Below, piece by piece: positions 36,401 to 62,100 of a stretch of DNA of 64,000 bases. How positions within the stretch are numbered: position 1 is the stretch's first letter; each line of letters opens with the position of its first letter. Made by a program: the position numbers and the translations under genes. This DNA is from Hydractinia symbiolongicarpus (Eukaryota; Cnidaria; Hydrozoa; Anthoathecata; Hydractiniidae): the NCBI RefSeq assembly GCF_029227915.1, contig NC_079887.1, positions 14,694,001 through 14,758,000 on the forward strand, read 5' to 3'. The notes below the pieces were generated by a model. That model was not told where the DNA came from, did not search any database, and worked only from the letters and a program-made list of their open reading frames with translations.

Positions 36401-38350
36401 TATGGAAAGTCAGGTATCGTTATGTAATAACAGTGAAATAAGACATGCGTAGGCAAAATAGGCAAAAGTAATACTGTGGGGCACATCACACCCCTTGATA
36501 ACTTGCTCGACGTACAATGGAAATTGTGCTTACTGTAAAATAGGTGTGTGAGTTACATTCTAAAAAACCTTAAATATATTGTGATCTATTATGGTATATG
36601 CATATTCACACACCACATCAGGCCATGTCACAATTTCATTGAGTGGGTTATTTTCTCAAACCAACATGGTTGTATTATTTCTTAAAGTTAGTACAGTGTT
36701 GGTACTATATTTAATGTTGTGAAGTGTTATGTGAGATCTATCTTATAATTAATTATCTTCATTTCGATTTACATCTTTGATGTTTTTTTAGTTGATTTCT
36801 GCCATTGGAAGATTTGATGGACTTAAAGCTGTAGTCGTAACAGAACAGTAGTAAGTTCTTTTAGAATACAAGTATTTTAAGTACAAAACGAAGATATAGA
36901 TAATGATATTTTGATTCATGCTATTAATTGTTTGCTGGAAACCTTGTATGTCTACTTAAGACACTCAAAATAACTTTTCAGCTCACTTTGATGCATGGTT
37001 TTAACAAGTAAGTATTTTGTTGCCGCTAATATTGTATATTTTTTGGTTTATTAGCCCTCCACCCAAAAGTACAAAAGATGGAATGGTGTTGGAATTTATT
37101 ATATATGGTGGTGATGACGAAATAATAAAGCAACTGGAGACCAAGGTTAAGACTGGTTTTCTCGGTTCATTACGAGTTGATAAAAATTACATCAAATATG
37201 GTAAGATTGATAATTTGTTGTCAGACAATTTTCAAATAACCAAAATGTGCCTAATGAATTTTTGAACTAAATGTAATTTTCGAAAAAAAATTTGTATCCA
37301 ATAGGATAGAGAATCAAACTTGTTATTATTGTTAGCCCTTGTTTTCATTATTAGCAAATTCATTAGGGACGTTAAGTGATGCTTCCGTAAGGTTAAATAC
37401 ACCATCTTCGTAACTAATATATTTTAACTAATTGTCTATACATTCATTCAAAAAATTCTTAAATCTCTCATACGTATAATCTATAAAATCTCTGATATAC
37501 ATAATGTGGAACCAGATTACATGGGACAGTTATTTAAAAGCACATGGCATGCTACAAGATAAATATGTAAATGAAAACAAACATAATATAAAATAATGAA
37601 AAGGTGATCTCTGTTTTGAAAATGCCATAACATTGTTCCCTTGAGCAAGAATAAAATTTTAAAATAGAATTGACCAAGCAAAAGAGAATAACAGGAGTAT
37701 TTCAACTTTATACAGGCACAGTTTCCTAGTGATTATCACGATTTTCTGATAAAAAGAAAATTAAAATCATCAACTTGCTATATGTTACATAGAAAATGAT
37801 TTTGTAACCATAGTAACAACAAAACAAAGTTATTTTAATCAGGCTCAGTCTTCTATTCTTTAAACTCTTGTTTTTGAAAAATGGTGAGGCTTTGCGACAA
37901 ATATGTAATTGCAAATTTAAAATAAAAGTAACTGTTTTAAAACTTAGATTTTAAAGCGGAGCACAATGACCTGACTACTGGTTTTATAAAATTATTTATA
38001 GCATTAACAATCTTCTGTGTAAGTCAAAAAGCCAAACATACCATTGCATTGCAATCCATACTTGCTGTACAAAGTACAAGCAAGCCTGTTTTTTTTATAA
38101 AAATAAAAAAAGAGAAAGTGTCAATGATCTGTTTTTTTATTTTCCTTCTTTAGAAGACGTCATTGAGAAGGAGACAAAAAAGCAGAAAAAAGTTGTGATT
38201 TATATCATAATTGTTGTGTTAGTATTAGTGGCTATCGCAGTAATAGCAGGTGTGTTTATATGGAAAAGAAAAAATAAAACTGCCCATGCAGATGTCATGT
38301 TTTCAAAGAATGACGATGTTGTGCATGTGAAGACACCGTTGAAATCATAA
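18498..38350 (+). CDS. Single-pass Sushi-HYR-EGF modular membrane protein, SVEP1-like ectodomain
   Basis: Twenty-five exons join in frame to about 1289 residues: 18498-18555, 21130-21354, 24056-24253, 24370-24609, 24718-24963, 25130-25342, 27853-27921, 28279-28437, 28856-29005, 29837-30061, 30508-30633, 30867-31019, 31141-31437, 31520-31690, 32455-32580, 32666-32788, 33633-33743, 33931-34062, 35045-35170, 35408-35563, 36086-36136 (weak GTGTAT donor), 36301-36413, 36792-36850, 37055-37200, 38154-38350. The first exon is a signal peptide ([19 protein letters not shown]). Modules follow in order: Sushi-like x2, HYR x2, cysteine-rich modules, five EGF, a SEA-like stalk, a TM helix and a 30-residue tail. 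Sushi, paired HYR, GCC2_GCC3 and EGF together recall SVEP1/polydom, but VWA and pentraxin are absent and a membrane anchor is present. It is probably a surface adhesion or recognition protein; its ligand is unknown. Confidence 0.9.
19995..20131 (-). mobile_element. Short Helitron-like element (copy B)
   Basis: The reverse complement of copy A at 10366-10499, about 137 bases: read on the minus strand it begins TCTATATTATAATACCCG and ends GGGCTAACGACTAG before a T. It lies in intron 1 of the modular receptor. Confidence 0.8.
21565..22153 (+). mobile_element. Non-autonomous Helitron-like element, about 0.59 kb
   Basis: It begins TCTATATAATAATACGCC after A and ends with a hairpin (AGTGGATTACTCCACT), a short spacer and CGACTAG before T. 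A diverged second copy at 51839-52546 shares the order of internal blocks (AAGATTAGTGAAGCCATT; GGACCAA.TTGG.TAAGTT; CTAAGTGGATT). No Rep/helicase coding is present. It sits in intron 2 of the modular receptor. Confidence 0.82.
22400..23690 (+). mobile_element. 5'-truncated LINE encoding reverse transcriptase with internal zinc finger
   Basis: The open frame 22297-23655 contains, from about 22420, the C-terminal part of a non-LTR reverse transcriptase: [44 protein letters not shown] (catalytic YADD near 22698), [13 protein letters not shown], then a C4HC3/PHD-like finger ([30 protein letters not shown], about 22868-23002) and a thumb/connection region ending [11 protein letters not shown]. The endonuclease and first RT motifs are missing, so it is 5' truncated. 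A (GAT)n tail follows at 23664-23690. The frame is open through the whole fragment, implying recent insertion. It lies in intron 2 of the receptor gene, same strand. Confidence 0.9.
25560..27370 (-). mobile_element. Decayed piggyBac-like transposon
   Basis: Minus-strand fragments match piggyBac transposase: [20 protein letters not shown] followed by TNIYREL (26590-26700), and [20 protein letters not shown] followed by GIKMFGLC (26145-26280). The right end reads, from a TTAA at 27367-27370, CCTTTTGAGTGCCATGGACA, like piggyBac ends; a related block (GCCATGGACATATA) occurs at 25578-25591. Subterminal copies of a TATATA..CCATGAC/CATGGCTG block lie at 27170-27350. Where the family has its first catalytic Asp (LCD) the frame has Gln (LCQ). 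Frameshifts make it inactive. It lies in the intron 25343-27852. Confidence 0.8.
27853..31690 (+). other. GCC2_GCC3 cysteine-rich modules and an unassigned domain
   Basis: Exons 28279-28437, 28856-29005, 30867-31019, 31141-31437 and 31520-31690 carry the C-x2-G-x-Y/F...C-x2-C...F/Y...C-x2-C-P pattern of ephrin-receptor-like repeats (for example [20 protein letters not shown]). Between them exons 29837-30061 and 30508-30633 encode about 115 residues with few cysteines ([19 protein letters not shown]...) that form a separate domain I do not recognise. Confidence 0.75.
28646..28757. repeat. (ATTC/ATTT)n microsatellite
   Basis: About 110 bases of ATTC and ATTTATAT repeats lie in the intron between exons 28279-28437 and 28856-29005. 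Confidence 0.9.
32060..32275 (-). mobile_element. Second tRNA-derived SINE family
   Basis: On the minus strand GATGGTGTAGTGGTAGTGGA (A box, about 32236-32254) is followed about 45 bases later by GGTTCGAACT (B box, 32187-32197), the arrangement of a tRNA-like RNA polymerase III promoter. A body follows toward 32060. It is different in sequence from the SINE at 16364-16749. Exact ends are uncertain. It lies in the intron 31691-32454. Confidence 0.65.
32455..35563 (+). other. Five EGF modules and a final cysteine-rich repeat
   Basis: Each of exons 32455-32580, 32666-32788, 33633-33743, 33931-34062 and 35045-35170 encodes one six-cysteine EGF module ending C-x-C-x-x-G-F/Y-x-G-x-x-C (for example [15 protein letters not shown]). 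The D-x-D/N-E opening of calcium-binding EGF is not evident. Exon 35408-35563 returns to the GCC2_GCC3 type ([20 protein letters not shown]). Confidence 0.85.
36086..38350 (+). other. SEA-like stalk, transmembrane helix and tail
   Basis: Exons 36086-37200 encode about 120 residues with no EGF pattern ([19 protein letters not shown].., [34 protein letters not shown]), resembling a SEA domain near the membrane; here intron phases change to 0, 2 and 1. The last exon gives a basic anchor-flanked helix ([20 protein letters not shown]) and a tail with no kinase, ITAM or PDZ motif; stop TAA is at 38348-38350. Confidence 0.7.
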
Positions 38351-38521
38351 TGATGCGATTCTCAACTGATGTTATTTAGGATGAAAACCATGTATTACTT
38401 GTTCACTTTGGAGTTCTATAAATTTACATCATTCTTCTTAAAGTTAATTTACATAAAGGTGATAATTTTCTTAAACTATTTTATAAAAATTTAGAGCTTG
38501 CTGTGATTTCTTAACGTTATT

Positions 38522-38563
38522 CTAAAGGATATATTTTATTTATATATAAAATATATCCTTTAG
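38522..38563. repeat. Perfect 18-base hairpin in the 3' UTR
   Basis: Arms CTAAAGGATATATTTTAT and its exact reverse complement are separated by six bases, about 170 bases after the stop codon of the modular receptor. In RNA it would form an 18-bp stem. It may be a tiny MITE end pair or an RNA structure. Confidence 0.8.
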
Positions 38564-40008
38564 ATATATAAAGGATATATAAATTATATGAATTCATCTG
38601 AAAACTTTTAAAAAACTATTTTTAGAACAAGACTGAATTAATTTTATGACAAAATTTATTTTTATTTAAACATTAGTGAACATGTATATATAAATATTGG
38701 AATTAACAGTGAAATATTTGTTACATTGTATTGTCAAATCCAATTTCATCATTTTTCTGTCAGAAAAGCAGATGTGTTTTTATTGTTTTATGTGGAAATT
38801 TCTTTCTTTTCATTTTATATAAATTTTATAATTTTGTTGTTGGTTTTTAAAGTTCATTCTTTTCATTATTTAATGAGATTTATTTATACTTAAGTGGAGG
38901 GGCTGCGTTATAATTGTTAGTATGTTTTGTGTTTTAAAAATAGAGGAATTGTTGGTGCAGTTAATTTATTTATTGCCACATATGCATTCTTGATCTCTTG
39001 TATAAAATGTCCGTTCTTTTATCACCTTGAATCCAAGTTATTTTATTTATTGTAAGGCTTTAAAAATTAGGCATGGGCACGTAAGCGTGACCTGATATGC
39101 ACTTAGTTCGAGAAAAAGCGTGTGCGTAGAAATCGATGCTGTCAATTTCAAGCTATTTTCCAAAATAGAAATACATCTTACATAGTTCAATGGTAAAATT
39201 AGATTTCCATGTATTTATGATACCCTACTTACCTTCTTAACAGCAGCAATATTTCTTAATCATGTTATAGAGTCAAGCCCAGGGACGAAAGTATTGTGAA
39301 ACGTTTGACACAGCAGTGAAAACTATTTTCCTTTTCTTCTCATATATTTTCCTGGCCCTTTCCTGTTTTTGCGACCCTGACAAAATGGTTTGATCTTATA
39401 CATTGAGTTTCACATGTGTCAACAGATTTTCTACATCGATAATAATTAAATATGGCGTGTGTTTCACTGATAAAGGCGTTTACCAAGTGTTGGTTCTTTA
39501 ATCAGAATCAGAATTCATACTCCTATTTTTGCTTTATTACAAAAAAAAAAAAATGAAACAATAATTTGCACACACAAATGGCAGTCAAAATATCAATCTT
39601 TATTAAAAGTATCTTGTTATAAATATTCCATTGACACCAGTCAAACTCACGCTATTAAGGAGGCATCTGTGAAGCATATACACACTAACTTGCTCATTAT
39701 TCAACTGATATTGAGGCACACTATGAGGTCCACAAGTAGCATGCTTGAGGTGCTAGAAAACAAGAGGTAGACTCTCTTCACCTAAGCAACATATGGGGTA
39801 CAGGGAAAGACATGCCCCAAGATTTTGAATTTTTGAAGCCTATTAGATAAAAAAAGAAAGAAATTTTGTGCTTAAAACAGTTTTCGAAAAAATTTCATCA
39901 ACAAATCCTCATAGCATTTATATGGATAGTTTTTATTCTATTGTAAGTAGACAATTTTATTTAAAGGAATCATATCAACATTAGAATAAATTGTTTTTGT
40001 AAAGTGCA

Positions 40009-40119
40009 TCACATTGATTTACGTACCCAACCCTTGTGTTCTGTGAATGAACATTTTACATGGGTTTGTGATACATCTTCCACTAAGGCATTTATTTTAG
40101 ACTGCACTGCTTTACCAAC
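40009..40119 (-). CDS. Candidate minus-strand terminal exon, unidentified protein
   Basis: On the minus strand a good acceptor (TGTTCATTTCAG) is followed by 36 open codons beginning VGKAVQSKINALVEDVSQ, including FTEHKGWVRKSM, and a stop. It looks protein-like, but no upstream exon was found before the ALDH start at 40341, so it could be the end of a gene whose other exons lie within the ALDH introns on the opposite strand, a retro-fragment, or chance. Confidence 0.3.
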   Translation of the reverse strand, partial: VGKAVQSKINALVEDVSQTHVKCSFTEHKGWVRKSM

Positions 40120-40340
40120 CTGAAATGAACAGTAGTTACCTGTAGTTACAGATTTAATATTTGATGTTCTAACATCTGATATGAAAATGGAGTTTAATTT
40201 TGCAAAACATTAATTGTCCATTAGTGAAGTGAGTATAAGTGGGAATAAGAAGTGAGAATGAATACAAAATTTACTTTATTATAATTGTAATCACGTTTGA
40301 TTTGTTTTAGTGTGGAAAATAACAAGGTTGTTTTAGGATA

Positions 40341-47594
<7,254 letters not shown>

Positions 47595-48866
47595 AGTACT
47601 GAAATGATGATGGTAATTTTTTGACCAATTGAGAATTATTTTTTATTGACTTTTTTTAAAATCAATATTCTTTTTTGAAATTTAATTTGTATTGAAAAAG
47701 GTTGATTTCCTATTGCTCTTAATTGTTAAAGAGTTTTTATGTTCTAAATTGATGAAGGTTAAATATTAAATGTATACAGGATAGAAATATACTGAGGTAT
47801 TTTATGCAGTCAATTAAAAGTGAAGACTGATTTGATGTTTTACATTTGTTTTTAAGTATGAATGTGACAACCAGAAGGTTTGTTCAAGCTTTTATCTTAA
47901 ACTGTGTTTTTTGTTTGATGTATTATGCAAAGTAGTGTTTAGAAATGCAGTGTTCCTGAACGTTGTTGTTGCAATCATTTTTTCCTAATTATAATGGGTA
48001 AATGCTATATTTTTGAATTATTGTGTAGTATATGCATTTAAAAAATATATTTTTATGCAAAACAAAAAGTTGTTTTGCAAGAATTTTATTTTTTATTTGA
48101 TTACGTTTGTTATAGTTGAATTTATTTTTGTAAACTGTATACATGATAAGATTTTAGAGGTGAGCAGGTCTTACTTTTGATTTTAGGGATTACTTTTGGA
48201 TTTTTTCCAATTGTTCTAGACACAAAGATGGACACATTTTTTGTTTTATGTTATCGTTTGCTATCTGTGAAACGTTGACTTTTTCAGAATTTCTTAGTGA
48301 CATTGTTAGAAAAAAATCATATAATTTATTTTTTGGTGTTTTTATATCTTCTTTGAAATAAATTTTTAGACTTTATTAGATTTATTTAGATATGTTTTTA
48401 CAAACGGATGTTTTTTAGTGCAATTGTTAAAGAGTTGTTTTGTAGAATATAGTTAAGTATATATATATATACAGTTACATTTTGTTTTGTGTCTCTTGCG
48501 TAAAAATTGTATTGTTCTTCATTTACTCATGAAGCAAAGCATGTTTTAAAAACGTTAAAATATTAGGAGGTTGTATTTTGTTTTGGTTGAAAGCAGGAAC
48601 ATTCCTCCTCCAATGATTTTTATTGACCCTGTTCATATTACTTATCTACCTTTTACTGTAACCAAAAAAATAATTTTCCTTATATATAACTATACTTAGC
48701 CTTTTTTCCATTGGTTGAATTTTTTTGTAATGGATAATGGTGTTCACATAAATTTTGATGTGTACACCTCATTTCTTATTGATATGAATAGTGTTAAAAC
48801 TGGTGTTGATTTTTCTTTTAGTGTAAAATAGTGAAGCAAGTAGAGTTGTTTTGTAATAATAAAAAA
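47595..48866. other. Spacer between the two ALDH genes
   Basis: About 1.27 kb of AT-rich sequence including the probable 3' UTR of copy A (AATAAA at about 48357) and the promoter side of copy B. Apart from a short (TA)n at about 48462-48472, I see no repeat or other gene. Confidence 0.6.
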
Positions 48867-57688
<8,822 letters not shown>

Positions 57689-59107
57689 ATTATTAAGTGT
57701 AGAAGACATGAAATAATCACGCATTTGGAATATCTTAGATAATTTTGTAGAATCTTATATAAATACTGGAATAAGCTAAATATATATAGCTATTATGGAA
57801 AAAAATGCGTTATGGCATCTTTTCTTGTGCAATGGCAATATAATTTGACAAAAAAAAATTTTTACGTTTGAGCAACATGAAGGTCACATCTAGCATATTA
57901 ATTTTGAATATTATTAGTATATATCTGTCAGGATTTTTTTATTATTTTTATTTTAAATGCTGAGAATTAGGATTGAATTTACAAAACTATCAATTAAAAG
58001 AATTCTTTTTTTTTTGTCTGTAATAATAGCCCCTAGTTTGTTCAAAAGAAAAGAAGGCGTGATACACACAAAATAGCGCATGCGATATATTTTTATCCAC
58101 TGTGTTGTGACGGGCGAATTCCTAACTACTACAGACTAATTTTATTACTTTTATTCTAACAGCATAATGTATACTTTCAAAAAGATGCTGAAAGTTTGCT
58201 CCGTGTTTTGTAAATCACTTCCGACTCATTCTAACTTTGCTCGTATATTGTTTATCAGTTTCTCAGCATACATATAAGTATCTTAAATTTACATATTTTG
58301 CATTGTTATATTAAATATATTTTAGAATTATACTTGCATATATTATGTTGAAATTTGGTTTGATCAATATTGCTTTTCAACTTTACTGTTTCTTTACTTC
58401 TTTGTTTATATAAACTGCCTTCTCATGCAAATCTACTTCTAAAGATTTTTGTTCTTTTCTTTTTAACATTTTTATGCAAATCTGCTTTCTTTTCGACACT
58501 TTGCGAATCTGCTTTCAAAGCATTTTTTTGTTACAGAAATAATTGCTCCTAATGTTATTAATTTGTTCTAATTACTTAAGATTAACTACTAAAAATTGTA
58601 TTAGAAAACAAAATGAAAAAAAAGAAAATGTGAATTTAATGTAATTATTGTAATTCTTTTTTTTTTGATATAGGTATATTCTTATTCTCTAAATACCTTT
58701 TCGTTAATTCTTTCTAAAAGCTTGTTTCCATTTGATTGCATTTTCCACTATAGTGCACAAAGCTCACGAGATATTTTGTTAGCGCATGTGCATTTAGACA
58801 AGATGTTTTGTTAAATAGCACACAAGCCTTAATCATCAATTCAATAAGTCATTAAATTAATTTTATTTTACATTAAAACGATGTTTACATTATTAGGTAT
58901 GCATTGGATTATGCAGGCGATTTTTCAAATTAGCGTTAAATAAGATTCATTCCGCAAAATCTACAAGGAAGGCAAAATTTAGTTTACCACATAATTTTTC
59001 GTTTTTTTGTTTTTGTAAGTAATATTTGAAAATTTATTGATGCTTGTGTTATTAATGATATGTTTCCTGCATTTTGAAAATTTTCTATCAGTGAAGAAAC
59101 AAAAAAA
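57689..59107. other. Intergenic region between ALDH copy B and the FHA-RING gene
   Basis: AT-rich, 1.4 kb. A worn fragment at about 58010-58135 (GTCTGTAATAATAGCCCC; AAATAGCGCATGCGATATAT; GACGGGCGAATTCC) resembles the Helitron-like units at 42871-43140. No other gene or RNA is recognised. Confidence 0.5.
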
Positions 59108-62100
59108 ATGACAACACAGCTAGCTAGTGATAGTGAAGATTGCATCATAACTGTTGTGGTGAAAAAGAATGGGTGTTCTGTCGTTTATGACGTAAACAAA
59201 ACTAATGTGACAGTTGGGCGTGGCAGTAGTATCTTTTTCTATTGTTGTCATCAACGTGTCACGGTTGTTCTTGTGTCTGTTGTCCTCATCATTGTCGTGT
59301 TGGTCGTTGTCGGTGTTGTTTTTGGCGTCGCCTTCGTTCTTGTTACGTTGTTATCATCGTTGTTGTTATAAACAGTGCTGTGATAATTTTCTTCATTAAT
59401 GTTCCCAAACTGACTTTCTCTTCTTTTTCAATGATAAGAATGACTTTTTCTTAACTCGGATGCTCAATGGTTGTGATATTGCTGTTGAAAACAATGTTTA
59501 TTTATCAAAACATCATTGTACTTTGCATGTAGATGAAGCACGAAATGAAGTCTCACTAGAAGTTCTAAGGTGAGTTTCATATTTTTGTTCCCAAATATTT
59601 GTTAGGTTTTCTCGTGTAGAAGAAGCACGAAATTAAGTCTTGGTAGAAGTCTGGGGCGCGTTTGACAAATCACTGCAAATATTTGGTAAGTCACACACTT
59701 TTCGGGTTCCGTTTTCACAATAGCACAGTATAAAATAAAAACACGTGGCTTCTGAAAATTGAGCTCTGAAAATCGAACACAATTTCTTCACTGTAGTGCC
59801 TGAAAATAGAACACAGTTTTTTCCTGTTGTTTCTGCGAATACTCTCGAACGTTTATCAAAACTTCGGAAGGTTTGTATCCATCGAACATGGAAATGTATT
59901 ATAGAAGCGTTGCTTTAATTATAATGACCTGATATTAACCTGGAAGCTTTTAATTTTAGTAATACTTTGCCGCTATATTTTCTGGCAGTATCACTAAAAT
60001 GACCACACTGATTTTTACTACCGACCCTCTAAATTTTTGTGCCATTGCTTACCTGAATTTCTTTTGAATTATTCTAAGTAGACCTTAAGATTTTCCCTAG
60101 AAACTCAAAACGTTAATTGAAGACTGGTAAAGCCTAGTATAATGACATTGCTGATCTGAAGTTTTTTTTGTTACGTCAAATAATTTCTCGTAATAGAACG
60201 TGACAACTTTTAATCTTTTATTATTTTTTTATATTTCATGACCATCAATGAGCGATATGCGTTTTACACAACTTTTTGTTTTTAGTTCAAATGGTCTGTT
60301 AATAAATGGGACAAAGTACAAGAAATCTCAGGTACTATATCAGTTGTAAATTATTCTTTACCTTATTTTCTTGAAAGAATTAGTAAAATCAAGTGGCATA
60401 AATACCGTGATTACTTAAAACACGATGCTTTTACCGAAGGTGTATATGCAGGACTCAGAAAATTCGACATAGCTGCCAACTAGGACAAAATATTTAGACA
60501 AAGGCAGTTTTTCCCTTATTTTTCAAATATAGACAAAAGTGTCAAGCAGTCAATGTTCTGCAGCCATTCTCTAGCTCGAAATAATACATGTCAGGGCCCA
60601 TAAAGGCCCAAAGTTCGTAAAAAATGGCCATGCTGACATCAGCAACAAGAAGAATTTAGACTTTATCAAATAACCTAAAATCCTAAATTTACTCTGAAGA
60701 TTGACAATTGAAAAATGTGTGAATATAATATAGAAATACCTACGCAATTAATTGTGTCGGCGAGCTATGAAACTAGCTGTGTTGTCTAAACATAGTATTA
60801 AAAAGATTGTAGGTCGAATGAATTTGTATTTCCCACAAATCGATTAAAAGGCGGTTTCCAGGTATACAAAAATATTACTCAAAAACTTGAATACTCTATT
60901 CTCTTCGTTGTATCAAACAGTTGCATCATAACTCCAGCTTTTTCATATCTCTCAAAGCTTTTTCAATAGAATTTAAACCTTATGACTGAAATTCGAACAT
61001 TTTCCAGATGGAAAAAGAGTGATGATGACAAAGATGTTAAAGAAAGCAAATCACTAGCGCGTATTTTACCTAATTACAATAGAGACGTTGGGATTGTTAG
61101 GACTGTTGCAAGATCTTTCTATGTTCAGCACGTTACTTCTACAAAATTGTTAGTCAGGGGGGGGGGGCAATTGAAATTTTAAACAAAGGATTGTTATTGA
61201 GTTTTCTGAATGAAGATAAAAAAAGCAAGCTAAAATGTTTTTTACCACACATCCGTGCTGCGAAGGATTGACTTGTCAAGAGCCGACTGTACTTGTGGAG
61301 GAGCGACTGTACTTATTGAGAATTAACTGTAGTTATCGACAGTTAACTGTACTTCTGGAGAGTCAACTGTACTTCTGGAGAGTTAACTGTACTTCTGGAG
61401 AGTTAACTGTACTTCTGGAGAGTTACTGTACTTCTGGAGAGTTAACTGTACTTCTGGAGAGTTAAATGTACTTATCGTGAGATAATTATACTTCTGGGGA
61501 GGTAACTGTATTTTTGGAGAGTTAACTGTAGTTATGGAGAGTTAACTGTACTTATCGAGAGTTAACTGTGCTTCTGGAGAGTTAACTGTACTTATCGAGA
61601 GTTAACTGTACTTCTGGAGAGTTAACTGTACATATCGAGAGTTAACTGTACTTCTGGAGAGTTACTGTACTTCTGGAGAGTTAACTGTACATATCGAGAG
61701 TTACTGTACTTTTCGAGAGTTAACTGTACCTCCTGAGAGTTAACTGTACTTCTTGTGAGTTAACTGTTCTTATCGCGAGTTAACTGTACTTCTGGGGAGT
61801 TAACTCTACATATCGAGAGTTAACTGTACCTCTAGAGAGTTAATATTTTATTTTTTATTTATTTATTTATTTTTTGCCAAAAGGACAACGCACTAAAGGT
61901 CTATAAAATATTTGTTGTTTAGATTGTGTTAAGTTTGATAGAATGCGCTCACGTAAAGAGTGTATATAGTTAATCACACAAATATAGCTATCAATTATTT
62001 CTTAGATTACAAAATTAAACCCTACAGATATTGTACACGTGGTGCATAGAAAAGATGAACCTGACAGTGGTAAGTGACTGTTTAGTGCGTTTGACCACGG

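Larger units (their letters stand above)
38351..40340. other. 3' flank and intergenic region
   Basis: The first part is the probable 3' UTR of the modular receptor, with a strong hairpin at 38522-38563. The rest is AT-rich. Apart from a minus-strand candidate exon at 40009-40119, nothing recognisable is seen up to the start codon of the first ALDH gene. Confidence 0.6.

Noticed and set aside
59214-59454. Hydrophobic open frames after the first FHA exon
   Set aside because: They arise from a T-rich GTTGTC-type low-complexity intron; the exon model splices them out.
61235-61465. Open reading frame rich in LLES repeats
   Set aside because: It is produced by the 20-base minisatellite and has no start context or splice links.
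61275-61842. CRISPR-like array
   Set aside because: Repeats are directly adjacent without unique spacers, and the genome is eukaryotic.
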